Numbered from the stretch's first letter, positions 51,956-60,993 are shown. The stretch is 64,000 nt of DNA from Chersky-840 sp963838775 (GCA_963838775.1 CAWISP010000026.1:124001-188000), one strand, 5' to 3'. Translations and numbers: made by a program. Notes: generated from the sequence alone by a model not told the origin.

Positions 51956-53272
51956 GTGAAAGAAGCCCGGGCCCACGCGCCCTCGACGCCGACGGCGGCC
52001 TCCCTCGAGGAGTTCGACCCCGATGCCGAGCTCTTGACGCTCCTCTCCACTGCCGAGGGTCGGGCCGACCCGTATCCGCATTACGCCCGGATCCGGGAGC
52101 ACGCCCCGTTGTTCCGCTCGACGATGGGAAACTGGATCGTCACGCGCTTCGCCCACTGCCAGCAGGTGCTTCGTGCGCCGCAGTTCGGCAAGGGCTCCGA
52201 GCTGGACACCACCGACCGGAGGCGCCTCGCCCGGTGGGGAATTCCCGCTGAGGAGACCGAGGAGTTCCTGTCGTTCTTCGGGCGTCGACAGTCGATCCTC
52301 ACCCTCAACCCGCCCGACCACACCCGTCTCCGTGGTCTCGTGGCCCGGGCCTTTACACCGAGCACCGTCGAGGCCCTGCGTCCTCACGTCGTCGCCCTGT
52401 GCGACGGGCTGCTCGACACCCTGGCGGAGCTCGCCGCGGGTGGCGGGAGTGTGGACATCATGAACGAGCTCGCCTTCCCGCTGCCGGTCGCCGTCATCGG
52501 TGAGCTACTCGGTGTCCCGGTCCCGGATCGTCCCCAATTTCAGTCACTCGTGCGCGCCGCCACCCGCATCCTCGAGCCGGTCTCGACCCTCGACGACCTT
52601 CGGGGGGCACGTGCCGCCAGGGTGACGATGGAGCAGTACTTCGAGTCCCTGATCACCGAGCGGAGAAGGCAGCCGGCGGACGACCTGTTGTCGGAGCTCA
52701 TCGCGGTGTCCGACGGCTCGGACCGGCTCACCCAGGACGAGGTGGTCTCCACCGCCATCCTGCTGTTCGCGGCCGGCTTCGAGACCACCACGAACCTCAT
52801 CGGCAACGGTCTGTGGGCCTTGTTGAACCACCCGGACCAGCTGGCACGGCTACGCGCCTCGGTGGACGACCCCGTCGCCGTGCAACGGGCCATCGAAGAG
52901 CTGTTGCGATGGGACAGCCCGGTCCAGCTCGACGGACGAATGGCACTTCGCCCGACCGAGATCGAGGGTCAGCCCATCGCGCCCGGCGAGCTCGTGATGA
53001 CCCTGTTGGGAGCGGCTAACCGCGATCCCCGTCGTTTCCCCGAACCCGAGGTCCTCGACCTCGGCCGTGACGACGGGCCGCCCATGAGTTTCGGGAGTGG
53101 GATCCACTACTGCCTGGGGGCGGCGCTCGCCCGGCTCGAGGGGCAGGTCTGTTTCGGACGCCTGCTGTCGCGTTTCAAGGACCTCGAGCCCGGCGAGGAC
53201 GGCATCGCCCATCGCGACTCGATCACGCTCCGGGGTCTCGCCCGCCTCCCGGTGGACCTGACTCCCGCCTGA
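51956..53272 (+). CDS. cytochrome P450
   Basis: A 438-residue soluble bacterial P450. I-helix with the oxygen-binding Thr: LFAAGFETTTNLIGNG; K-helix ExxR: IEELLRWDSPVQ; heme loop: SFGSGIHYCLGAALARLEG. It needs electrons from a ferredoxin and reductase; a candidate reductase is at 48 kb, but no ferredoxin gene is seen here. The start is GTG at 51956, four bases after the acyl-CoA ligase stop, suggesting a joint lipid or sterol-type pathway. A second P450 (9590-10789) is broken. Confidence 0.9.
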   Translation: MKEARAHAPSTPTAASLEEFDPDAELLTLLSTAEGRADPYPHYARIREHAPLFRSTMGNWIVTRFAHCQQVLRAPQFGKGSELDTTDRRRLARWGIPAEETEEFLSFFGRRQSILTLNPPDHTRLRGLVARAFTPSTVEALRPHVVALCDGLLDTLAELAAGGGSVDIMNELAFPLPVAVIGELLGVPVPDRPQFQSLVRAATRILEPVSTLDDLRGARAARVTMEQYFESLITERRRQPADDLLSELIAVSDGSDRLTQDEVVSTAILLFAAGFETTTNLIGNGLWALLNHPDQLARLRASVDDPVAVQRAIEELLRWDSPVQLDGRMALRPTEIEGQPIAPGELVMTLLGAANRDPRRFPEPEVLDLGRDDGPPMSFGSGIHYCLGAALARLEGQVCFGRLLSRFKDLEPGEDGIAHRDSITLRGLARLPVDLTPA

Positions 53273-53286
53273 CCCTCCTGAAGACC

Positions 53287-53652
53287 TCAGAAGGGAAGCG
53301 TCTCTCCGTCCGAAGATCGGTCGTCGACCCGGACCATCGACGAGGCACCGTCGTCATCGATCGCTTCGTCGGCGTCCTCGTCCTCAACGGTATCCGAGGC
53401 GGCCGTCCGACCCGCCGCTTCGAGCTTGGGGACGAGCTCCTCCACCTGGGCACGCGTACGTCGGATGCGTCGGTCGAGCTCGTCGACGATGGCCGTGGCG
53501 CGCTCGAGCCGGGTCACGAGTTGATCGACATCGACGTCACTCTTCTCGAAGAACTCGACGATCTCGTCGAGCTCGCGGCTCGCAGCCATGTAGCTGAGCT
53601 CCCCCACCGGCTCGTCGTCGTGCGAGGTCGTGCTGTCGCCTTGGGCGTTCAT
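53287..53652 (-). CDS. xseB: exodeoxyribonuclease VII small subunit
   Basis: A 121-residue protein. The small-subunit core (LSYMAASRELDEIVEFFEKSDVDVDQLVTRLERATAIVDELDRRIRR, given by positions 20-65) is a helical pair that binds XseA. The C-terminal 45 residues are acidic and disordered (EDEDADEAIDDDG), longer than usual. It starts with ATG at 53652, overlapping the xseA stop (ATGA). With XseA it degrades single-stranded DNA. Confidence 0.85.
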   Translation of the reverse strand: MNAQGDSTTSHDDEPVGELSYMAASRELDEIVEFFEKSDVDVDQLVTRLERATAIVDELDRRIRRTRAQVEELVPKLEAAGRTAASDTVEDEDADEAIDDDGASSMVRVDDRSSDGETLPF

Positions 53653-55013
53653 CGCTGTCCTTCAGTCGTGGACCTGGATTCTGTCCCGTCGACGATCGAG
53701 CTCGCCCGCCCGTCCGCGAACCTCGTGATCAACGCGGATCCGGAATCGAGCTCCGCCACCGAGCGCACCAGGCTGCCATCGGGTCGCAACGTGATGGTGT
53801 AACCCCGCTCGAGCTGGCGCTCGATGTCGTAGGCCGCCAGCAGCCGTCGCCAGGTGTCAGCTCTGTCCTGGTGGCGGTCGAGGACGCTCACGGCACGCGG
53901 GCCGACCCGGGCCGTCCGGCGTTGTACGGAGTCGCCCGCGAAATCGAGCTGTCGGCGCGCGTTCGTCGCGATCTGCGCCACTCTGTGCTCCAGACGCTGG
54001 GTATGCCGTAACAGCTGGTGGCGCGTGGCCGTGTCGAGGCGGCGCCGCGCCGCCGCGTCGCGCAACGAGGCGGCCTCCAACGTGTCCGCGGCGCGGCGTC
54101 CCAGGCGCGCACCGGAGCGCGCCACCGACTCCCAGAACTCCTCCACCCGGCGGACAAGCTCCTGCGCGCACGCGGTGGGCGTCACGAATGCGTTGTTGGC
54201 GACGACGTCCGCCACGGACAGGTCCCCGGTGTGCCCGATCCCGGTCCATAGGGGAATCGGCAAGGTCGCGATGGCACGAGCGACGGGCTCGGCGTCGAAG
54301 GCAGCCAGATCACCTCGGGAACCGCCGCCGCGCACCAGGACGCCGACATCGCATTCGGATCCCGCCAAGGCGCGCAGCGCCCTGGCGACCGACGCCGGTG
54401 CCCCGGCTCCCTGGACATTGGCCTTGAACAGCACCACGGAGAAAGCGAGGTCAGATCGCCGCAGCTGGCCGACGAAGTCGTTGTAGCCCTCGGTGCCCGG
54501 GCTGGCGACCAGGCCGATGCGCAGTGGAACGGTGGGCACTGCCAAGGCCGGGTTGCGTCGCAGGAGCCCTTCGGTCTCGAGGGTGTTGAGCAGCGCAGCC
54601 CGCCGCGCCGCCAGCCGTCCGAGCAAGGCCGTGACGTCAACGTCTGTGGCGATGAAATTGATCTGTCCCTTCGGAGGGTAGAACTCCACCCTGCCTCGTA
54701 ACGACACCACCACGCCGGGCTCGAGGATGATGCCCTGACGCCCGAGCGTCGCCTTGAGCGGTCCCCACGTCCTCCCCCAGCAATTGACCTTGAGCACCGG
54801 CGTGTCCCGACCTCGGACTGCGTCGGGGTCGACGAGGTCCATGTAACAGTGACCGGTGCGGTCGGAGATGCTCTGGATCTCGCCGCGCACCCACTGCAGA
54901 TGGCCCCGAGGGAACGAGGCCGCTACCGCCGCCTGTACCTGGCGGTAGAGCGCCGCAATGGACAACGGTTCGGGCTGCTCCACCAGGGCGAGCCGCTCGG
55001 GCTGCGGGTCCAT
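53649..55013 (-). CDS. xseA: exodeoxyribonuclease VII large subunit
   Basis: A 454-residue catalytic subunit. The N-terminal OB fold (about residues 17-115) has VRGEIQSISDRTGHCYMDL. The catalytic domain contains RIGLVASPGTEGYNDFV, GVLVRGGGSRGDLAAFD and PLWTGIGHTGDLSVADVVAN, the conserved ExoVII motifs. A long coiled-coil region follows (residues 280-400), then GYTITLRPDGSLVRSV. Length and order are normal. Cotranscribed with xseB. Confidence 0.9.
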   Translation of the reverse strand: MDPQPERLALVEQPEPLSIAALYRQVQAAVAASFPRGHLQWVRGEIQSISDRTGHCYMDLVDPDAVRGRDTPVLKVNCWGRTWGPLKATLGRQGIILEPGVVVSLRGRVEFYPPKGQINFIATDVDVTALLGRLAARRAALLNTLETEGLLRRNPALAVPTVPLRIGLVASPGTEGYNDFVGQLRRSDLAFSVVLFKANVQGAGAPASVARALRALAGSECDVGVLVRGGGSRGDLAAFDAEPVARAIATLPIPLWTGIGHTGDLSVADVVANNAFVTPTACAQELVRRVEEFWESVARSGARLGRRAADTLEAASLRDAAARRRLDTATRHQLLRHTQRLEHRVAQIATNARRQLDFAGDSVQRRTARVGPRAVSVLDRHQDRADTWRRLLAAYDIERQLERGYTITLRPDGSLVRSVAELDSGSALITRFADGRASSIVDGTESRSTTEGQR

Positions 55014-55106
55014 GTCACAAACCCTAGCGAGGGGGGTGGTCGCCGACGGCTCCTCGGCGCCCGCCGGGCCGTGTCGTCAGGGCCGTCGACCTGGCAAACT
55101 GTTGGA

Positions 55107-55479
55107 GACGGTGAGTCGGCCGGGTGGTCGCGCCACGGGCTCGTCCTCGGACGGGGATCGTGGCGAGGAAGGTCGGGGCTCCATAGGGCAGGGTGCTGGC
55201 TAACGGCCAGTCGGGGCGACCCGAAGGAAAGTGCAACAGAGAGCAGACCGCCGATGGCGGGCGTGAGCCCGCACAGGCAAGGGTGAAACGGTGCGGCAAG
55301 AGCGCACCAGCGGCTGGGGTGACTCGGCCGGCTCGGTAAACCCCACCCGGAGCAAGGCCGAACGTGGGACATGGGTAGCCCGCCCGCTCCTCGGAGCAGT
55401 CCCCAGGTAGGCCGCTGAGATGGATGGCCACCTCGTCCGAAAGGGCGACAGAACCCCGCCTACAGGCCGACTCACCGTC
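55107..55479 (+). ncRNA. rnpB: RNase P RNA, bacterial type A
   Basis: The catalytic RNA that trims tRNA 5' leaders. Ends pair as P1: GACGGTGAGTCGGCC (55107-55121) with GGCCGACTCACCGTC (55465-55479). Universal core segments are visible: GAGGAAGGTCGGGGCTCC, CAGGGTGCTGGCTAACGGCC, GGAAAGTGCAACAGAGAGCA, AAGGGTGAAACGGTGCGG, GGTAAACCCC and the P4-closing CGACAGAACCCCGCCTACAGG. In high-GC actinobacteria the type A form is expected. A truncated integrase gene ends only 27 bases after the 3' end. Confidence 0.95.
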
Positions 55480-55505
55480 ATGATGGCTCTGACAAGGGGG
55501 TTTGT

Positions 55506-56171
55506 TCAGCCGCTCGGGGCTAACCCCACACCAGCCCCACATGACGATTGGCCAAGCACGTTGTCGACTGCCATTCGCGTCTTGTCCTCGTCCTCCGGCC
55601 AGAGCCCTGCGTAGACATCGAGGGTCATCTGAGCCGAAGTGTGGCCGAGCCGAACTTGGACGGTCTTTACTGACTCGCCAGCGCGGATGAGCAGCGAGAC
55701 GTAGAAGTGCCGGAGTTGGTGAAAGCCATCTCCCTTGGCGATCCCAAGTGGACCAGCAGCCACTCTCCACATGTCTGAGAAGGTCGTCCGGCGTATCGGT
55801 CCCCCGCGCGGACCTGTGAAGAGTAGACCCTCTGCCCCAAGACCAAAGGTCGCCACATGAGCGGCCAAGGCGTCGATGACAACCTGCGGAAGAGGGATCG
55901 TTCGTGGTCGGTTTCGCTTATCCTTTACAGGCCCGAACTCAGGGATGCCCTCCTGGCTGCACCCCAAAAGCTGGCGGTCAACCAAGAGGTTTTTGCCCAG
56001 CCAATCAACGCGGTCGTTCGTTACGGCCAGAGCCTCTGAGATTCGTAGGCCAGCGCCAGCACCGAGGATGATCAACGCTCGGTAGCGACGAGGTACGGCG
56101 TCGATCAGCTTCTCGACAGTGTCTACCGGGAGCGGAGTCACGGTCGTCTGGTGAACGGTACCGAGCCACAA
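55506..56171 (-). pseudogene. tyrosine recombinase (phage integrase), N-terminally truncated
   Basis: Only the catalytic domain of an integrase is present (about 200 residues). Active-site residues: Arg in GAGAGLRISEALAVT, HxxR as FHQLRHFYVSLL, the GHTS block and the Tyr nucleophile in MTLDVYAGLWP. The core-binding/arm domain that should precede TVHQTTVTPLPV is absent, replaced upstream by a lipoprotein gene on the other strand. It probably marks the edge of an integrated element whose insertion site was near the 3' end of rnpB. The frame runs open further upstream to 56339 without similarity. Confidence 0.75.
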
Positions 56172-56185
56172 TGTGAGGGTGTCTG

Positions 56186-56812
56186 ATGGACCCCGGTGCG
56201 CCAAGTGACGGCTCGACCTTCGTGAAGAGTCGCATATGGATCGGGAGCCTCGTGCTCCTAGTGCCCTTGGCGGCGGCGTGCGGTGGTCCAGCCCAGCACT
56301 CGGCAGCCCCCATTTCGTGCGGGGCAGCGGCCCACTCACTCAAACCACCAAAAATGCCAACCGTTGGCAAGTTCACCGCCGAGTTGAGCTTCAATGGTGG
56401 TGGGAACGGCTTCGTTTTCTCACCACCGCCAACCGGGGCGCGACCCCTTGTTTCGGCGAGCCAGGCTTGGGAGGCTGTCCTCCCCCTGGCCCCCGGCATC
56501 TACCGGATCGTCCTGGCTGACAGGTCCGACTACAACCCGTACCCGGGCACGGTGCTGGACTGGGTGTTGATGGACATCCGCGTCCCGTCGACCATCGCTC
56601 CGCCGCCAGACGCCAGGGCGCGGCCATTCTGCACCTACCTCGACGGGGTGACCGCCGTGAACGCCACCTCGGGTGCGGTCGACCTGAGCATGGGATTCAG
56701 CCCCTCGCTGGCCGAGGTGCCTCGCGTGCTCACCTGTCGCGACCAGAGCCCGGCAAGCGGCGGACCCTCGTGCCAATGGCGCATTGCCAAGTGGCCGTGG
56801 GGAGCCCGGTAG
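56186..56812 (+). CDS. predicted lipoprotein
   Basis: A 208-residue protein. The signal peptide IWIGSLVLLVPLAAACGG ends in a lipobox (LAAAC) with Cys about residue 32, so the mature protein should be lipid-anchored outside the membrane. It contains no recognised domain. Four further Cys (ISCG, PFC, LTC, PSC) may form disulfides. Start is uncertain: ATG 56186 or GTG 56221, the latter giving a shorter, more typical signal. Lies in the accessory region next to the truncated integrase. Confidence 0.6.
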   Translation: MDPGAPSDGSTFVKSRIWIGSLVLLVPLAAACGGPAQHSAAPISCGAAAHSLKPPKMPTVGKFTAELSFNGGGNGFVFSPPPTGARPLVSASQAWEAVLPLAPGIYRIVLADRSDYNPYPGTVLDWVLMDIRVPSTIAPPPDARARPFCTYLDGVTAVNATSGAVDLSMGFSPSLAEVPRVLTCRDQSPASGGPSCQWRIAKWPWGAR

Positions 56813-56923
56813 GTAGTAGACCCGGGCCAGGCTCACGCGGATAGGGGTGCGCGGGAAACCGTGCTCATAGCGCGGGAAAAACCATTCCCACAAGTAGTCC
56901 GCAGCTGGCGCAACAATGGGGCT

Positions 56924-57376
56924 ATGACGCTTGTCCTAACTCAGACCGAGGTCGACCGGGAGACGCGCGACGGTGACATCGTGAGGCTCCGAGTTGACGA
57001 CGGCCTTACCTACCGGGAGATCTCCGAAAAGGTGGGGTTGTCGATCAGCCAGTGTCAGCGGATCTTTGAGGCTACCCGGGCACGTCGTCGCGGGGACTAC
57101 GACCTCGATCAACACCATCGCGACGTCCTGAACGACATCGAGGACACACTGGACATCCTTCGACCATGGATCATGAGCGAGGCTGTACCCGGTGAAGACC
57201 CTCCACCGTTGACGAAAGACCTCTGGGGACAATGGTGGAAGGCCCTCAAGGCCAAGAGGGAGTTCCTGGGCCTCGACGCACCGAAACGGACTCACCTGAT
57301 GACCGAGGACCTGAACGTGATCGAGGAGAACCACCCGGCTGCCGAGAGGCTCGCCAGACCCTGTCTGTCAGGCTGA
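56924..57376 (+). pseudogene. phage-type HTH protein 1, 3' end separated by an IS
   Basis: Codes 150 residues with a helix-turn-helix (LTYREISEKVGLSISQCQRIF, about residues 27-47) and a helical tail (WWKALKAKREFLGLDAPKR) like small phage DNA-binding or terminase-associated proteins. It is a paralogue of the gene at 60994, with near-identical DNA in the middle (DIEDTLDILRPWIM). The frame runs into the IS3 element and stops there. The original C-terminus (LAAWARETKAINVDGF) continues on the far side of the IS at 58910-59080. Confidence 0.7.
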
Positions 57377-57436
57377 CGTGAGACACCTGCTGTAGCGCAC
57401 CATCCCACCAGGGCGAGTCAGGAACCCGTAGACCAA

Positions 57437-57862
57437 ATGACCATGACCAATGCATCCTTGGTCGCGCGCGCCCAAAATGGCGAGGTGCGCGACGACCCCG
57501 CGGCGAAGCCGGCGAGACGCCGGTTCACGACCGAGTACAAGCACGCCATCGTGGAGGAGTACGACGCCGCCGCCGAGACCGGGGCCAAAGGGGCGATCCT
57601 GCGCCGGGAGGGCCTGTACACGAGCCACATCGTCGAGTGGCGCCGCGCCCAGGAGGCCGGCGCCCTCGCCGGGCTCGCCCCCAAGCACCGCAAGAAGCGC
57701 TCGTCGGCCGAGCGCGAGCTGCTTCGGGCCAACAAGCGCATCGAGCGCCTCGAAGGCCAGCTCGCCAACCACAAGCAGGCCCTGGAGATCCAGGGAAAAG
57801 CATCGGAGCTCTTGTCGCGGCTGCTGGCCGAGAGTTCGGAGAACGAGGCGGAGCAGCCGTGA
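57437..57862 (+). CDS. IS3-family transposase OrfA
   Basis: A 141-residue protein. A helix-turn-helix of the IS3 OrfA type (RRRFTTEYKHAIVEEYDAA through LRREGLYTSHIVEW) binds IS ends, followed by a leucine-zipper-like helix (ELLRANKRIERLEGQLANHK). Its TGA overlaps the GTG of OrfB by three bases. OrfB lies in the -1 frame, so an OrfAB fusion could form by frameshifting, for example at the AAAAG near 57795. Confidence 0.9.
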   Translation: MTMTNASLVARAQNGEVRDDPAAKPARRRFTTEYKHAIVEEYDAAAETGAKGAILRREGLYTSHIVEWRRAQEAGALAGLAPKHRKKRSSAERELLRANKRIERLEGQLANHKQALEIQGKASELLSRLLAESSENEAEQP

Positions 57863-58875
57863 TCGAAGAGGCCTTCCGCCAGATCGAGCCGCTGCTCGGT
57901 GTCCAGGGCGCCTGCGGCGCGCTCGGCCGGGCCCGGGCCACGCACTACCGGAGGCTCAAGCCCGGCCGCACGGGCCGGGCGAAGCCCCGGCCCGTGCCGT
58001 CCAACAAGCTTTCCGACGACGAGGTCGCCGCCGTGCTCGACGCGCTGCGGTCGGAGCGCTTCGCCGACCGCTCTCCGGCGCAGGTGTACTTCACGCTCCT
58101 CGACGAGGGCGTCTACCTGGCTTCGGAGTCCAGTTACTACCGGATCCTGCGGTCTCACAACGAGGTGCGGGAACGCCGCCGCCAGGCCACGCACCCCGCC
58201 AAGGTCCGCCCCGAGCTCCTCGCCGGCGCGCCGTTGGTCGTGTGGTCGTGGGACATCACGAAGCTCAAGGGCCCGAAACGCGGCGTCTACTACGACCTTT
58301 ACGTGGTGCTCGACATCTTCAGCCGCTACGTCGTGGCCTGGTGCGTGGCGCCGTCGGAGTCCGGCGAGCTCGCCAAGGAGCTGATCGCCGACGCGGTGGC
58401 GCGCCACCAGGTCCCGCCGGACCAGCTCACCATCCACGCCGACCGCGGCTCGTCGATGACGTCGAACCCGGTCACCGAACTGCTCACATTCCTCGGCGTG
58501 GGACGCAGCCACAGCCGCCCCCACGTTTCGAACGACAACCCCTACTCCGAGGCGCAGTTCAAGACGCTGAAGTACTGCCCAGCGTTCCCCGAGCGATTCG
58601 GCTGCATCGAGGACGCCCGAGCGTTCTGCTCGGCATTCTTTGCCTACTACAACCACGAGCACCGGCACTCGGGCATCGGCTACCACACGCCGGCCTCGGT
58701 GCACTACGGCACCGCCACAGAGGTCCGGTCCCAACGCGCCGAGACCCTCGACGCCGCTTACGCGGCGAACCCCGCCCGGTTCCGTCACCGTCAGCCGCAG
58801 CCGCCGACGCTGCCGACCGTGGCGTGGATCAACGAGCCTGTGCCCGTCGACGAACTTGCACAGAAGGCGTCATAA
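57859..58875 (+). CDS. IS3-family DDE transposase OrfB
   Basis: A 338-residue transposase. An HTH_21-like region precedes the rve integrase core: first Asp in VWSWDITKLKGP, second Asp in TIHADRGSSM, catalytic Glu in NDNPYSEAQFKTLKY, then YNHEHRHSGIGYHTPASVHYG. The DDE residues are all present, so the element may be active. GTG at 57859 overlaps the OrfA stop. Confidence 0.9.
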   Translation: MIEEAFRQIEPLLGVQGACGALGRARATHYRRLKPGRTGRAKPRPVPSNKLSDDEVAAVLDALRSERFADRSPAQVYFTLLDEGVYLASESSYYRILRSHNEVRERRRQATHPAKVRPELLAGAPLVVWSWDITKLKGPKRGVYYDLYVVLDIFSRYVVAWCVAPSESGELAKELIADAVARHQVPPDQLTIHADRGSSMTSNPVTELLTFLGVGRSHSRPHVSNDNPYSEAQFKTLKYCPAFPERFGCIEDARAFCSAFFAYYNHEHRHSGIGYHTPASVHYGTATEVRSQRAETLDAAYAANPARFRHRQPQPPTLPTVAWINEPVPVDELAQKAS

Positions 58876-58909
58876 GAACGTGTCTCAAATCGCTTGACAG
58901 GTTCCGAGA

Positions 58910-59080
58910 TTGGCGGCATGGGCGCGTGAGACCAAGGCCATCAACGTGGACGGGTTCAATCCTGCTCTCCCACCGGGGATGACCGAGCGCCCAGTAGAAG
59001 CCGCATCTACCAACGGGCATCGGACCATGCATGGGTCGTCGATGTGGTCACTGGCTGTCGAGTTCCCGAGCGAGGACTGA
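58910..59080 (+). pseudogene. 3' remnant of HTH protein 1
   Basis: Immediately right of IS A, TTGGCGGCATGGGCGCGTGAG continues the frame of the interrupted HTH gene (LAAWARETKAINVDGFNPAL) and stops at 59078-59080. The same start (TTGGCGGCATG) is found at the end of the paralogue at 61410, which proves the original join. About 57 residues are preserved. Confidence 0.75.
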
Positions 59081-59179
59081 GCCGGGTGCGCGTTCCCGGC
59101 AGACCCAGCTAATCGGTGTCCCCGGCCATCAGCTTGGGCGCTTCAGACGTCTGGCCAGGAGGCCGATAACTTGTGGGTG

Positions 59180-60088
59180 ATGCATGAGGCCCTCGGTCAG
59201 GAGAGCGTCCGGGCTTCGGATGCGGACCGGGACGATGCCATCGGCATCTTGAACAACGGGGTGGCAATCGGTCAGTTGACGCCGGAGGAGCATGCAAAGC
59301 GCCTTCAGGATGCCCTCACTGCCAAGACGCTGAGCGATCTCGACCGGCTCACCAGCGATCTCAGGAATCCGGTTCGCAAGCAAAGATGGTTGTCGAGACG
59401 TCGAAGCGTTGTTGCCGTTGGATTGGCTGGACTGTTGGTTGTAGGAGTCGGCGTTCTGGTGGCCAATGCACTTCAGACGTCGCCGCATCTAAGCTCCTCG
59501 ACGCCTACTCAGTCGTCTGCCCGCGACGGGTTCGTGCCGCCCCAGCCCGACGTGGCGGGAAGATTCTGTCAGTCGATGATTGCGAACCACGCCAAGAACC
59601 CCACTGTCAATCCCTCCGGGATCACCCCAGGGTCGAATCTCATTGGACAGAGCCTCATTGTTCAACCGGGGACGTCACCAGCGGTGCTGAAGGACCTCGC
59701 CACCTACCAGGCGCTCGTCGCCGCCACGCATGTTGTCCAGCAGGCCTGGCAGGGAAATGGGTATCAGTACTCCGGTATCACGTTCGCCTGCCTCGGTGAT
59801 TACTCGTCCGGCTTCAAATGGGTATCTGCGACAGTGTCGAGCACCGGTCCGACCACGGTTAGCACGTTGTTCACTGACCACCACAGTCTCCTTGCTGCCC
59901 GCTCGGCCACTGGGAACTGCTGGTACCTGTTAAACGTCATGTCTGGCGACGACCCGATCATCCAAAGTGACGGCCTGCCCTCTTATGGCCTCTTCTCCGC
60001 CATGGGGTCGGGCTCGCGCTGCTCGGCCTCAGCCTCCCCGGGTTACGCACTGTGGCAACAGGACAATCCGCTTCCGCCTCAACTCTGA
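59180..60088 (+). CDS. DUF1707 domain membrane protein
   Basis: A 302-residue protein. Residues 8-60 form a DUF1707 domain (VRASDADRDDAIGILNNGVAIGQLTPEEH), common in actinobacterial membrane proteins. One transmembrane helix (VAVGLAGLLVVGVGVLVAN, about residues 75-95) follows an Arg-rich stretch. The rest, about 200 residues with four Cys (RFCQ, FACL, GNCW, SRCS), should be outside. A Ser/Thr/Pro linker follows the helix. ATG 59180 is chosen over TTG 59171. Function unknown. Confidence 0.7.
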   Translation: MHEALGQESVRASDADRDDAIGILNNGVAIGQLTPEEHAKRLQDALTAKTLSDLDRLTSDLRNPVRKQRWLSRRRSVVAVGLAGLLVVGVGVLVANALQTSPHLSSSTPTQSSARDGFVPPQPDVAGRFCQSMIANHAKNPTVNPSGITPGSNLIGQSLIVQPGTSPAVLKDLATYQALVAATHVVQQAWQGNGYQYSGITFACLGDYSSGFKWVSATVSSTGPTTVSTLFTDHHSLLAARSATGNCWYLLNVMSGDDPIIQSDGLPSYGLFSAMGSGSRCSASASPGYALWQQDNPLPPQL

Positions 60089-60133
60089 GGGTCCCAGTTC
60101 AAGAGGCCTACCGCGTTGGCCGATGAATGGCAC

Positions 60134-60490
60134 ATGGCGTCTGGCGTTGCCTTCTCCCTCGGGGGTCTGGTCGTTCTCGCCATCGTCCTGCGCGCGCTTG
60201 ATGGCCGTTTCAAGGCCAACCGACGGCGTGACCGTCGCAGGAAGTACCAGATCTACCTTCGCAGTCCCGAGTGGAAGGCGCGCCGCCAGGTTGCCATCTC
60301 CAAGGCCGCCGGACGTTGCCGGGACTGTGGCAAGCCCACGGCACGCTTCGATGTACATCACCTGACGTACCGACGTTTTGGCCGGGAGCATCCCAAGGAC
60401 CTGAGGGCGATTTGTCGGGAATGTCACAAGCGTCGTCATCGGCGACGTAAGAGTGGGGCTGAGCGAACTGCTGATTGGCTTATGAACTGA
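60134..60490 (+). CDS. small HNH nuclease-like protein with N-terminal membrane helix
   Basis: A 118-residue protein. A hydrophobic helix (VAFSLGGLVVLAIVLRAL) is followed by a very basic linker (RRRDRRRKYQ) and then an HNH-type zinc domain: CRDCGKPTARFDVHHLTYRRFGREHPKDLRAICRECH. The HH pair, the two CxxC pairs and the central Asp/His positions match HNH endonucleases of the phage/McrA type. A membrane anchor on such a domain is unusual; alternatively the helix is just a hydrophobic N-terminus. A TTG at 60116 is an alternative start. Confidence 0.65.
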   Translation: MASGVAFSLGGLVVLAIVLRALDGRFKANRRRDRRRKYQIYLRSPEWKARRQVAISKAAGRCRDCGKPTARFDVHHLTYRRFGREHPKDLRAICRECHKRRHRRRKSGAERTADWLMN

Positions 60491-60539
60491 AATACGCTTC
60501 AGGGCGGAGCAGATGAGCCGCAGCGGGTCAGGCCGATGC

Positions 60540-60683
60540 TTAGTTGTAGCGAGCCCGGTCGTACCGCTTCGTCGTCCGGGGGTCAGCGTGACCAGCGGCA
60601 TCCTGGACGCCGCGGAGACTTGCTTCGGCGTCGAGGGACAGGGTGACGAACGCATCGGGATTCGTGAGGGTGGAGAGAGCCAC
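60540..60683 (-). pseudogene. tyrosine recombinase C-terminal remnant
   Basis: On the minus strand, a 47-residue frame ends AGHADPRTTKRYDRARYN before a TAA at 60540-60542, preceded by LRGVQDA. This is the conserved end of the catalytic domain of phage/transposon integrases, with His (AGHADP) and the nucleophile Tyr (RYD). Nothing further upstream of about 60683 matches in that frame. It marks a second, largely lost integrase gene in the accessory region. Confidence 0.6.
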
Positions 60684-60993
60684 CTTCGCCTACTTTGGCA
60701 GAGACCGCTCCGAGCAACAGCACCGGGGTGAGACATGCACCCCCGCTCTGACCTGACGAATCCCTAATGGGTGAAGGGGACCATTCGGCCGGAATCCCTC
60801 AAAGCCTCGTGGTAGTGCCAGGGCACTTGGAACAGCCTCCAAACCATGGCAGCAACGGGCTCGACTGCGAGAGTCTTGAAGCCGGAATGGCGGGCGGTGG
60901 AACCGGAGCAGCCCGACGACCGGCCAGTCAAAGGTCCTTGGAGCTTTCGCCCTGGTGCCTTCGACGTGTGATGAGGAGGAAGGGCCGAGGGTG
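60684..60993. other. no recognisable gene
   Basis: A stretch of about 310 bases between the integrase remnant and HTH gene 2. Open frames here are short and have no similarity I can name; I see no RNA gene, repeat or clear promoter. It is probably degraded mobile-element DNA. Confidence 0.5.

Larger units (their letters stand above)
57366..58899 (+). mobile_element. IS3-family insertion sequence A (1534 bp)
   Basis: Ends are related inverted repeats: TGTCAGGCTGACGTGAGACAC at the left, and the right end read in reverse begins TGTCAAGCGATTTGAGACAC (TG...CA termini, usual for IS3). It holds orfA (HTH) and orfB (DDE transposase). No clear target duplication is visible. Inserted near the 3' end of a phage-type HTH gene. 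The repeats resemble those of IS B at 61426-62991, so the two are related but differ through most of their length. Confidence 0.85.

Noticed and set aside
55014..55106. tRNA gene near rnpB or the integrase
   Set aside because: No cloverleaf or T-loop GGTTCGANTCC box was found in this spacer or elsewhere around the integrase.
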